The notes beneath the pieces were generated by a model that saw only the letters and a list, made by a program, of their open reading frames with translations, was not told the origin of the DNA and searched no databases. This document shows, piece after piece, positions 25,451-34,675 of a DNA stretch of 64,000 nt. The DNA lies in contig NC_061476.1 in the NCBI RefSeq assembly GCF_022581195.2, positions 1,242,501 through 1,306,500 of the forward strand, in the 5' to 3' direction. The stretch comes from Helicoverpa zea. Lineage: Eukaryota; Arthropoda; Insecta; Lepidoptera; Noctuidae. Positions within the stretch are counted from its first letter, which is position 1. Each line of letters opens with the position of its first letter. Both the position numbers and the translations under genes were made by a program.

Positions 25451-25590
25451 TTTTTTTACTGTCCCACTGCTGGGCACAGGCCTCCTCTCACACGGAGAAG
25501 GATTGAGCGTTAATCACCACGCTTGCTCAATGCGGGTTGGTGATTTCAGACTTTACAGTCCAGGTTTCGTCAAGATGTTTTCCTAATCTA
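25451..25590 (-). mobile_element. SINE type-2 tail, head truncated
   Basis: TGTCCCACTGCTGGGCACAG, CTCTCACACGGAGAAGGATT and CACCACGCTTGCTCAATGCG match the type-2 tail closely. The element stops at GATGTTTTCC without a tRNA-like head. Confidence 0.75.
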
Positions 25591-26174
25591 AATAACTAAT
25601 CAATTTAAATTATATATCTATCTATATCCACAGACCAAGACAAGCGTAGCTGCTTATGATTGGTCGATCTATGTGGTTGTTACACTGAGACTGTTTAAAA
25701 ATCTCTGCATGATTTTTTTACGTGTAACAAAAAAACCTGTTAATGTAAAAACACTTCAAGATCTAAACAACATAACTTCAAAACGGAACCTAATTTGACA
25801 TCTTAAAGCATAACCCGGCCTATTTCCGTCGTGAAATCCCTAGGTTATTCACCGTCTAGGTAGCAAAATTAGTGTTTATAGGCCAACTGGGGGTGTGGCT
25901 GTGGGTAGTGTTAATTCTGGACTGGGTAGCTGTCAACCTGTCTGGTCTTTTAGTGTTACGTGTAGTTTGTCTGATGGTGAACTAGAATGGCAATAGCAAT
26001 CTTTGTAAGTTGGTTGAGAAATTAGTGTGATTTTGATCGGTTAAATGCGGTTAAATGTTTTTTTTTATTGCTGCCATTTTAAGGTCTTTTTTAAGGCTCA
26101 ATTCTTACTCTTGCTCACACGATAAAAACGATAAAAAGGTCGATGATGGAAATAGTTTTACTACTAACATCTCA

Positions 26175-26397
26175 ACTCACTGATGTTATAAAGGTGAATA
26201 ATCTTGACGTTTTGAGTGAGCTTATATAGGCCTATTTGAAAAAGAAAAAGATTGAGTTTAAATGAGTTAATCTCAGAAAGCTTTAGACCGATTTTCAGTG
26301 TAAGCGGAATTTACCGATGAAGGTTTAGGCAAATTTTTATCCAGGTGTGAAGAGTAATTCTGAGTGGGATGCAGGTGAAACCGCGGGAGGAAGCTAG
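26175..26397 (+). mobile_element. Helitron-like element, 3' end intact
   Basis: The end GGTGAAACCGCGGGAGGAAG then CTAG|T (26394-26397) is typical. Upstream words (GAGTTAATCTCAGAAAGC, TTTAGACCGATTTTC) are diverged, so the left border is approximate. Confidence 0.6.
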
Positions 26398-27011
26398 TAA
26401 ACTATAAACATAGAATAATTAACAACAGTAAGCCAACATTAATTGATACTGTAGGTACATATCTAATGAGATGCTTAGCGTAATTAATTTTGAGATAGTT
26501 AACATAAAATTATTATTAACCTGCAATTAGATTTGATTACTTGAGATTACCTACTATTAATTAGGTATGATATAAATATAAATTTTGCATTCGGTGAAAA
26601 AAGAGAATTATAAGTTTGTAGCTCTTAACGGATAAACCGATTTGGATACCTACAGTTTTTTTGATAAAATCTGATGTTCCAGTGGTTCCTATTAACTTGA
26701 AAAAATTACAGATTTCGCGACGGGGTTATTTAAAATATGTAACTTTTTTCTTGTTAATTCATAAACTAGATTCTTTTACGTAAGACAAATTCTATTCAAC
26801 TAAAACATAAAGCTGTTTTAGTGTTTTATTGGGATTTTAAACCGTGCCTAACTTAATCTTTACTTCAGAAAAAAAAACTACTAGACCTATATTTTTAAAA
26901 CCCCGACAGCATTTTAGCGGCCTTTCAAGAACTTTACAATGGAAGTGACAATTTCCAGAACGTTCCACTATTAATACAACTCTCAAACACAAAGCAGAGA
27001 CGGATAAAAAT

Positions 27012-27032
27012 AAAGAAAGAAAGAAAGAAAGC
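27012..27032 (+). repeat. (GAAA)n microsatellite
   Basis: Five GAAA-type repeats in a row lie in an intron; a purine-rich run with no other feature. Confidence 0.7.
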
Positions 27033-27359
27033 GCCACCGCAGCGACTTTCTTTCCTTTATTAGGTTTCGCTTGACTTTCCACTGTTTCCTTTCTTGTAAT
27101 ATTGAATTTCTGGTTTTTAGTTCAGCGTTTGAACGCCGTTAAAATGCTGCTTTGTTGTAACTTTGTGAATTTGCAGCTGTTCTGTTATCTGCCTATCCTT
27201 TTCCCAACTATGTACTGTTATGTTGATTATACCTAATTTAATGTACTAACACATAGGTTTATCTTACGGAAATAAGGACCTACATTGCACATAGTTTTTC
27301 TTGCATTTTGAAATAGAAACATATGTTACATGGATACTTTATGGTTTATAACAAATTTT

Positions 27360-27475
27360 TATGAACTACTAGGATTTTTTTTCCATACCGGGATAAAATC
27401 TAGCCTATTTTACTCCAGAATAGTGTAGCTTTCTTACAGGGAAAGAAGATTTTGGCTTGTAGTTGTAAACAAAGA
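27360..27475 (-). mobile_element. Degenerate Helitron-like fragment
   Basis: ATACCGGGATAAAATCTAGC, TTACTCCAGAATAGTGTAGC and TTTCTTACAGGGAAAGAAG keep the family's order of words. No termini remain. Confidence 0.5.
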
Positions 27476-28280
27476 AAAAATATATGCTTTTGAGTTCAAA
27501 AAAAGGAAGAGGTTCTCAAATAGCCCGAATCTTTTATTTTTTCTATGTTTTAACTTAATCTATATCGCCCCAAAAAAGCCCATAAATAAACCATCCGTGA
27601 CACATTTTCGAAAAAAAAACCGCTACTAATAGCGTCATAGAGCCCGCAATATGTCAAGGGGTGCTTTCCACATCAAGCCCTTGAAGTGACCAGTGAGAGG
27701 TGCTTGAGGCCCTTTCGGCCTCTAAGAGCCTCTCAGATATTTGACCACTGACATGATCGTGTATGGCCGTGGTCCATTTCTCATGTTTGATCAAGTTTTG
27801 GGTGGAAAATCGGCCGAAGGGGGAGTTTATGCAGTAAGGAAGTCGGATGAATATAACAGTTGCAATTATTTTCGCAAGCAAAATCAAGACATTTTTAAAT
27901 AAGTTCCAGGTATAGAAAAAAAAGACTATCCGTTCAACTTATTATATACTTTAAAGTAGGTATAATAATTATTGGAAACTGAAGGAATACCTATTGGTTT
28001 AAAATAATTGAAATGATGTAAGACATTTTGAAATTTAGTGCTTGTTTGTCCATAAACAAATTCCAATTCGAATTAGAAACGAATTTGCGTACGTTGAACA
28101 CGCAAATTCATCAGTAGCCTAGTTTTGCTTCGAAAAATATTTTTAAAAATATTGATTTAGGTAATAATTTAAAAAAACCTGTGCCTTTACCCTATCTTTT
28201 ATGTTTTAGATTAGTTTTAAGACAGGTTACAGATATGCAGAAAATTAGGTTATAACAATAATTTTGTAAGTTTTTATAAT

Positions 28281-28648
28281 TCATCCTCCGAGCCTTTTTC
28301 CCAATCATGTTGGGGTCGGCTTCCAGTCTAACCGGATTCAGCTGAGTACCAGTGCTTTACAAGAAGCGACTGCCTATCTGACCTCCTCAACCCAGTTACC
28401 CGGGCAACCCGATACCCCTTGGTTAGACTGGTGTCAGACTTACTGGCTTCTAACTACCCGTAACGACTGCCAAGGATGTTCAATGACAGCCGGGACCTAC
28501 AGTTTAACGTGCCATCCGAAACACAGCCAATGGTGTCTAAGATATACTTAGAAAGTACATACAGACTTAGAAAAGTTGCATTGTGGGATCGAACCCGCGC
28601 CCTCATACTTGAGAGATTGGTCCTTTACCCACTAGGCCACCACGACTT
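28281..28648 (-). mobile_element. Near full-length SINE (type 1), left of the Shal pore exon
   Basis: It runs from the tail (TCATCCTCCGAGCC) to the tRNA-like head (TAGGCCACCACGACT) on the reverse strand. A small deletion removes the stretch just after box B. It ends 172 bp before the Shal exon and faces the oppositely oriented copy at 29508-29910. Confidence 0.85.
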
Positions 28649-28820
28649 TTGTCGTAAGTTGTTTGTGTTTGTAAGTTTTTGTAATTAAGATAAAAATAAA
28701 GTTCTTAAGTAGGTAGGTACACATCAGATATTGTTCCTCAACTGCCCTACTTTAATGTTTTAAAAAATAAGTTAACAATCAAAACAAATATTAACGATCC
28801 CCTCTCTTTTCTACCCACAG

Positions 28821-28983
28821 ATACGGCGACATGGTACCAGGCACCATAGCCGGCAAGATCGTCGGAGGAGTGTGCTCCCTGTCCGGAGTGCTGGTCATAG
28901 CGCTCCCGGTGCCCGTCATCGTGTCCAACTTCTCCAGGATCTACCATCAGAACCAGAGGGCTGATAAGAGGAAGGCTCAGAGG
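28821..28983 (+). CDS. Shal: Shal (Kv4) potassium channel, exon with filter end, S6 and proximal C-terminus
   Basis: Shal forms tetrameric A-type (fast inactivating) voltage-gated K+ channels in the somatodendritic membrane of neurons and in muscle. The first base completes a split glycine codon, so the joined protein reads GYGDM, the K+ selectivity filter. Then come VPGTIAGKIVGG and the S6 helix (exon residues about 11-37) with the PVP gating kink at residues 29-31. The cytoplasmic IYHQNQRADKRKAQR follows. The motif GVCSLSGVLVIALPVPVIV and the HQNQRADKR stretch are Shal-type, not Shaker, Shab or Shaw. The acceptor is CTACCCACAG and the donor AGG|GTATGT. The exon is 163 nt long, so skipping it would shift the frame and remove the filter. 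The next exon joins in phase 0. Two opposed SINEs bracket it. Confidence 0.97.
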
Positions 28984-29035
28984 GTATGTAGTTTTAGAAT
29001 AGTGTTTTTTGAGGATATCATTAATATTTAGATAT

Positions 29036-29231
29036 ATGGAGTGGAGACAAGGGACAAGACAAGACAAGCGCAGCGTAGGACGTCCACCAACAAGGTGGAC
29101 AGACGACCTTATAAAGGTCGCAGGAAGACGCTGGATGCAGGTCGTCTCCAACAGGTATCTGTGGAGATCTAAGGGGGAGGCCTATGTTCAGCAGTGGACG
29201 TCCTATGGCTGAGATGATGATGATGATTAAT
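29036..29231 (+). pseudogene. RTE-like LINE, C-terminal end of ORF2
   Basis: The frame reads GRPPTRWTDDLIKVAGRRWM, then a tryptophan-rich stretch ending GEAYVQQWTSYG, the usual end of arthropod RTE-type ORF2 proteins. A (GAT)n tail follows, as expected at an RTE 3' end. Only about 60 codons remain, so the insert was truncated at its 5' end. It lies 52 bases after the Shal splice donor. Confidence 0.8.
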
Positions 29232-29507
29232 ATTTGTCTTATACCCATTTCGTGTTAGGCCAAGGACAAAGTATGCAAATGAGTACAACAACAGAACTAA
29301 TTCCCGTTCATGGATAAAACTAGGCCTTTGTGTTATTCTGATATACCTACTTAGGATTTTATCCTAAAAAAGAGGTAGACAAATGAAGAATTATTAGGTA
29401 TAGTTAATTTACGTTTAGTTTGTTTTTTTTTAACCGTCTTCCCAAAAAGGAGCTGCTCAATTCAAATGTCTGTATTTTTGTAAGTGTAGTTTTAATCGTT
29501 CGTAATT

Positions 29508-29910
29508 CATGGTGGCCTAGTGGGTAAAGGACCAACCTCTCAAGTATGAGGGCGCGGGTTCGATCCCAGGTCAGGCAAGTACCAATGCAACTTTTCTAAG
29601 TTTGTATGTACTTTCTAAGTACATATATATATCTTATATATATCTTAGACACCATTGACTGTGTTTCGGATGGCACGTTAAACTGTAGGTCCCGGCTGTC
29701 ATTGAACATCCTTGGCAGTCGTTACGGGTAGTCAGAAGCCAGTAAGTCTGACACCAGTCTAACCAAGGGGTATCGGGTTGCCCGGGTAACTGGGTTGAGG
29801 AGGTCAGATAGGCAGTCGCTTCTTGTAAAGCACTGGTACTCAGCTGAATCCGGTTAGACTGGAAGCCGACCCCAACATGATTGGGAAAAAGGCTCGGAGG
29901 ATGATGATAT
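29508..29910 (+). mobile_element. Full-length SINE (type 1), right of the Shal pore exon
   Basis: The head GGTGGCCTAGTGGGTAAAGG with box B GGTTCGATCCC is followed by the body with AACTTTTCTAAGTTTGTATG and GGTCCCGGCTGTCATTGAAC. The tail is GACTGGAAGCCGACCCCAAC to GAGGATGATGAT. A short TATATATCTTA duplication lies in the body at about 29628-29645. Confidence 0.9.
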
Positions 29911-30164
29911 AGGTAGTTTTAATAAAATAAAAAGTACCAAGTTTCCTGAATCGTTCGGTTTCCTACTAAGTTTGTTATCCTATTATAACTTTGAAATTAC
30001 AACGACCTGCTACGTTGCAGATAAAACAATACTATTGTCTTGTCTATTGTTTTAGTATCACAAACAAAAGATTTGAGACCATCAGTAAGATGTAAACACT
30101 GTTTTTATTACGGGGAAACGGTGTAACTCTCACTCCATTTTATCTATTATGGCTATTCTATTTA

Positions 30165-30563
30165 AATATTATAAAGCTGAAGGGTTCGTTTGTTTGCTTG
30201 AACGCGCTAAACTAAGTAATTATAGTTATCGGCACGAATCTTAAGCTCTGACCTACATCTGTGCAGAAATGATTTATTAGCAAAGAACCAATCCGAGTGA
30301 CGGCTATGACGCGATGCACTGCGGGCCAATCACCGCTTTAGCCCGCCCCCGCGCCTCACTTCATACCACAAAAGGGACCCAATAAATTACTTCTGCGCAG
30401 GTGAAGGTCAGAGCTCAAGATTCGTGCCGATAACTATACTAGTCCGATAAAAAAAACTGTGTTAAATAGCCCATTCACAGAGGAAGATCATAGACAAGTA
30501 GTTTTATCTGGGTGCGTTTACTAGTTCTCAAGGGATGCGGGTAAACCACTGACGGAAGCTAGC
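30165..30563 (+). mobile_element. Helitron-like element interrupted by a MITE
   Basis: The left part (about 30165-30220) reads ATATTATAAAGCTGAAGG and GAACGCGCTAAACTAAG. The right part (30439-30563) continues CTAGTCCGATAAAAA and ends CCACTGACGGAAGCTAG. The two halves form one element, so the MITE at 30221-30438 arrived later. Confidence 0.65.
30221..30438. mobile_element. Palindromic MITE, copy 1 (nested)
   Basis: The ends TATAGTTATCGGCACGAATC and its complement enclose arms that pair over most of the element (GCTCTGACCT, CTGCGCAG, AATAATTTATT-like words). The ends fit a TA target duplication. The centre is GC-rich (GCCCGCCCCCGCGCC). A close relative lies at 53836-54054. There is no coding capacity. 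Confidence 0.85.
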
Positions 30564-30789
30564 CTCAATATTACTGTCAAAGTTCTACTAAAACTTAAAC
30601 AAAATACCTCTCCGAGGATAAACAGAGAACATTGCATGTCTCACAGATAACTTGAAGTGTTATAACACAGCCCCTTCTACAGTGTTGTAATTTTACGACC
30701 CCCGACGTGCTTATAGCTTAGAGCATACAACCAGCTGGAACAGCCATGAGTATAAATAGAACGCACACGCATTTCATAGTAAATATGTA

Positions 30790-30986
30790 TTGTCAATACT
30801 ATAAACGCGAAAGTTTGTTTGTAAGAATGTTTGTTCACGAAAAAAAGTACTGAATGGATTTTGATGAAACTTTTTAGTTATATATCTTAAACATCACATA
30901 ACACCTATATGTTATGTGATGTTACTTTTAATTCAAGTGTAGGTTGGAAGTAGTTTCGTCAAGAAGAAACCACTGGCGGAAGCTAG
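30790..30986 (+). mobile_element. Helitron-like element
   Basis: It runs from ACTATAAACGCGAAAG to CACTGGCGGAAGCTAG|T. An internal inverted word, ACATCACATAACACC / ATGTTATGTGATGTT, sits at about 30889-30926. Confidence 0.7.
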
Positions 30987-32828
30987 TAGTCTATAATGCA
31001 TGGTGATAACCCACTTACGTATTTCACAAGAACATAAAAAAAAAATCAATAAACACGGTATGAACTTGGAACATAAAAGTTTCGGTTATATCTTCTCCAG
31101 TTGGTTAAATTATCTAAGCTTAGCACTCGAAGCAAGCGTGTTATGATTCCGCCGTGTTTGAAGAGCGTGACATTCGATAAAATCTTAGCTGAAAACGGCA
31201 GCACAATGTTTTGGGGAATATAATGGTACATAATATATAATGTTTAAAATTTTGTCGTATGAGTTCATCGTGGAAAAGGTAATTTCCTCTCGAGATGGGT
31301 GTGATTGAATTGGCACGAAGAATGCTCACTGAAATCATAACTTTCTTTTAAGCACACGTTACGTGGTATGGTATCATACCTCATAAGATACCACTGTATA
31401 AATATTGAAGCATTTAGGGAAAAAATGCACTTGTTTTAAACCACAACTGAGCTTCTACTTTTGCGAAATGCCGCAAATGTTTTTTACAGCAGTTTTCCAA
31501 TGGCCGTCTGAATAACATGAAAGTTCATTTATGTAAAACTACACATCTTTTTAGTAGAATAAAATAATATTAATATTTAATAAGCATCTCCCGATTATTT
31601 ATCAGAAAGTTGAGTACGCTTGGTTAAAAGTAACCTGTTCACCTGCTGCGCGTACCGATTCAAAGTATCGATATAATAATCGTGACATAGAAAACCCATA
31701 AAAAGCCCATACTATTTATTTCCCTACTAGAAGCGTGTTTACTTTCTAGCGTGACAAGATTTTTATAGTTTTTATAGTAAGATTATATGGCACGTTGACT
31801 TGATAGAAATATATACTTCCTGCCTTTTTTAAAGAGGGGGTTGAACGACTTTTTATTTATGGGTTATAAATAAGGGAGAAAATCACTCGAAACTTTCGAT
31901 TCCAAAATTGATTGACTATGATTTGGATCAACTTATCTTTCCAAGTTTATCCAGTTAATTATTTTATTATTAAAGAATTTAATCATGTACCCTTCTAATT
32001 TTGTGAATCTCTTATGACTTGAAGCAAAACCCAGAATAATCTGAAAAGTATCTGAAAAACTGGATTTTAAGATAGGTGATCTTCACACAGATATTTTCTC
32101 TTTAATAAAAGCAAAGAACCAACTGTAACATAGTGTAATATTTTACTATACTTTTTATTATTTTAAAAATATTATATATTATTAAGCATAGCAGCTTTAA
32201 AGCTAACACAATATAAATAGCAACACTGATTACTCAAACAAAAAAAACTACCTAACAGTTTTTGCTGACCATATGAAGCTCTCGCGATGTAACGCTCGCG
32301 TAATTCAAACAGCCTAGCTAGACGTTTAAGTAAACGGCGGCAGCTAATTAGTTTTAATAAAACTTACCTATTACAAAGGATTTAGTTAATTTTAGTTCTG
32401 TCATATATAAAAGGATTGATGTCGATCGATTTTGAATTTTATTGCTTGGAGATAATGGTGATTTTAACTCCACCAAAACTTCAAATTGACACCGAACTTT
32501 TATTGCTGTGATATAAAATAATGCTATCGATATTTGTGGCACGTGTAACTGGTTCAATTATTATACATATATATGTTAGATTTAAAGCTTTTTTTATTTT
32601 AAAACTCATTAATTAATGGGTATAATCAATCCTTGTGATGATAAAAAGTAATTTCATTAAAAAAATGCTGACCTATCTGCACTAATATTTTAAAACTGAA
32701 AAGCTTGTTTGTAAGCTTGAAAGGGAATTACTAGTCCTATTTTAAAAATCTTCTCACAGCCTATATATTTATTTACATCCTACACGGTACACAATCACAA
32801 TGAAATAAAATATGACATCTATCTATCT

Positions 32829-32973
32829 ATCTATATAAATAAAAATGAATTGTTGTTCGTTAGTCTGATTAAAACTCGAGAACGGCTGGGCCGATTGAGC
32901 TGATTTTGGTTTTAAAATGTTCGTAGAGGTCCAGGGAAGGTTTAAACGATACGAAGTTCGCGGGATCAGCTAG
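32829..32973 (+). mobile_element. Helitron-like element, same subfamily as 18165-18363
   Basis: ATGAATTGTTGTTCGTTAGT, CGAGAACGGCTGGGCCGATT and CGAAGTTCGCGGGATCAGC then TAG|T match the copy at 18165 with an internal deletion relative to it. Preceded by a CTAT microsatellite. Confidence 0.7.
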
Positions 32974-33534
32974 TTTATTTATAAAGCTTTTACCTACTTG
33001 ATATTATCTTTTGCCACAGCCAAACGGACCAACAGCAGATGCCCTAATATTTGAATCCAGTCTTCAGAACTATCTCGAGGTCAATTTATAGGCTAGGACT
33101 GTTATTTGCTCAGTAAGCTAGACTGGAAAATAGCTAAATTCAGGGATTTTATTCACCTAAATGTAGAAAATGAAAAAAGTCCTTAGTCCCTGTTATATTT
33201 TTATGAACACTCTGATTTCATCGTTCCTCGTTTTAAAATTATTTGTAGATCGCTAAAATGTGAAATGTCTTGTGTTTAAAATAATTTGTTGAGGCTACCC
33301 GTGTTGTTCTATGTGTTCTTGGTGTTTTGTGAAGTAATGTCTCATTTCTAAAATCATTGTCTATTCCCATTTAAAATCAGAAAGAGTTCATTATATAATA
33401 GACTTAACATTTTGAATATTCCCGACCCTCCTTTTAAAACACCCCAATTTCATTTTTAAGATGGTCATATCAAAGACCGTAACTACGAATGACAAAAATC
33501 TTTGATTTTAACAGTTCTATTCACAAAATTCCAG

Positions 33535-33723
33535 AAAGCCCGCCTCGCCCGAATCCGCATCGCCAAAGCCTCCTCCGGAGCTGCCTTCGTGTCAAAGAAG
33601 AAGGCAGCTGAAGCCCGCCTCGCTGCCCAGGAGTCGGGCGTAGAACTAGATGATGCTGGAAGAGACGAGGACATCTTCGAGTTGCAGCACCACCACTTAC
33701 TGCGATGCCTCGAGCGCACCACG
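33535..33723 (+). CDS. Shal: Shal exon: proximal C-terminal domain with dileucine targeting motif
   Basis: The exon gives 63 codons in phase 0, from KARLARIRIAKASSGAAF to CLERTT. It matches the Shal/Kv4 C-terminus: a basic, probably helical stretch (residues 1-32, with KKKAAEARLAAQ), an acidic segment (ELDDAGRDEDIFE, about 37-49) and QHHHLLRCLERTT (51-63). In Kv4 channels this last region contains the dileucine motif needed for dendritic targeting. The acceptor is ATTCCAG|AAA and the donor ACG|GTGGGT. An earlier AG 20 nt upstream would break the frame. It is much GC-richer than its introns. Confidence 0.96.
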
Positions 33724-34522
33724 GTGGGTGAAGTTAGGCCCTTTCCTTACATAACTACGCTTCGGTCTCGTGGCATGTTTTGTGACTTTAAGGTCATGTA
33801 AATGTGGTGTTGTGGTGTGTAGCATAGATTTCTTTCTAGTCTTTGTTAGAAAGCGTGATGGTAAATGGATATTTTTGTGGGTAATTCTTTTTGAGAGTTC
33901 GTTTTTTGGTGTGCCGTGTGTAATTTTAGTTTTATTAAATATTTGTTAAGAGACGGCGTTTATTGTGAACTAAAAACTTTAATGTGGATTTCTCACGCAG
34001 AAGGTTACAGTCCCTTAATTTTGCTGTGTATAATACGATGACCTTCCGATTTGTTATTATTACTCTAGGGTGCTTTTTGGAGAAGCCGGGCTTTGATTTG
34101 GTTCTAGATTATTCTATAATATGGAGAGGCTTATGATCCAATAGCAGTTACATTGACGAGCATCAGCAATAAGGATAAAACGGCAATGTGCCATGATTTG
34201 AAGATTCTCCCATGCTTCGGGAAATAAGAGAAAGAAATGAGAGGAGGCTAGGAGTCGCTAAAACAAAAAAGTTCTTTCCCTTGGTCTTTGGTAATGGCTA
34301 AAGTACTTATCATCCCATAGATAAGAAAAACAGGTCCCCGTACTTTTAGCAATTAGACAAGCAGAACTATATGCCCAAAAAAAAAAAATATTCCATAACA
34401 TATTAATTATCTTCCAAAAATTGCCACAAAGCCAGACTTCACCCGAAAAACTTCAAAAAAAACTGATTATTTAAAACTTCTACTCCCCAAAATAGGGCCC
34501 TAACACATAACCCTACCCACAG
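33724..34522 (+). other. Shal: Shal intron (0.8 kb)
   Basis: GTGGGT donor to ACCCACAG acceptor. No transposable element was recognised. It is an AT-rich intron with an A-run at 34380-34390. Confidence 0.85.
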
Positions 34523-34675
34523 GACCGTGAATTCGTGGAAATGGAGAACCCCTTCAATGGAGCAGCCAAACGGGCTGGGTCCCCGTCTCCGCTAGCGTCG
34601 CCCGCGCACTCTGGTCGCGCGCCTGCGCTGTTGGCGTGTTGCGCAAGATGTGGCTGCTGCCCACAGAAGTATCAG
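34523..34675 (+). CDS. Shal: Shal exon: serine/proline and cysteine-rich C-terminal segment
   Basis: The exon gives 51 codons, beginning DREFVEMENPFNG directly after the CLERTT of the previous exon, as in Kv4 proteins. Then comes an SP-rich stretch (GSPSPLASPAHS, residues 19-30) with several possible proline-directed phosphorylation sites. A cysteine cluster CCARCGCC (39-46) precedes PQKYQ. Drosophila Shal has the same layout with a different cysteine spacing (from general knowledge of the family). The acceptor is ACCCACAG|GAC and the donor CAG|GTACCT. Both ends are phase 0. Confidence 0.95.

Larger units (their letters stand above)
1..28820 (+). other. Shal: 3' part of a long Shal intron (upstream exons outside window)
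   Basis: The first Shal exon seen, at 28821, begins in the middle of the GYG filter, so its upstream partner must end with the T-T-L-G part of the pore loop. I looked for that sequence and for the T1 domain and S1-S5 segments in this stretch and found nothing. The stretch is therefore read as intron, in which SINEs, Helitron-like elements, LINE ends and MITEs are entered separately. The DNA between them is AT-rich and shows no coding signal. It ends in a pyrimidine-rich acceptor (CTACCCACAG). Confidence 0.75.
28984..33534 (+). other. Shal: Shal intron (4.55 kb)
   Basis: It runs from donor GTATGT to acceptor ACAAAATTCCAG. It holds an RTE-like LINE end, a SINE, a Helitron-like element split by a MITE, and two more Helitron-like copies, all listed separately. 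If the intron were retained, the reading frame would add about 15 residues and stop at 29029, which would delete the whole C-terminal tail. The stretches at 30990-32810 and 32980-33530 show nothing beyond AT-rich DNA and a CTAT run at 32817. Confidence 0.85.

Noticed and set aside
27654..27887. 77-codon reverse frame in a less AT-rich patch
   Set aside because: The peptide looks protein-like in places, but I recognise no family and see no splice or promoter context. Possibly an old transposon fragment; not enough to annotate.
1..28820. Upstream Shal exons (T1, S1-S5)
   Set aside because: Looked for the tetramerisation domain, S4 arginine repeats and the T-T-L-G pore sequence; none found, so they lie outside the window.
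28747..29151. 134-codon frame on the reverse strand
   Set aside because: It is antisense to the Shal exon and the adjacent LINE remnant.
33483..33722. 79-codon frame on the reverse strand
   Set aside because: It is the antisense shadow of the Shal exon at 33535-33723.
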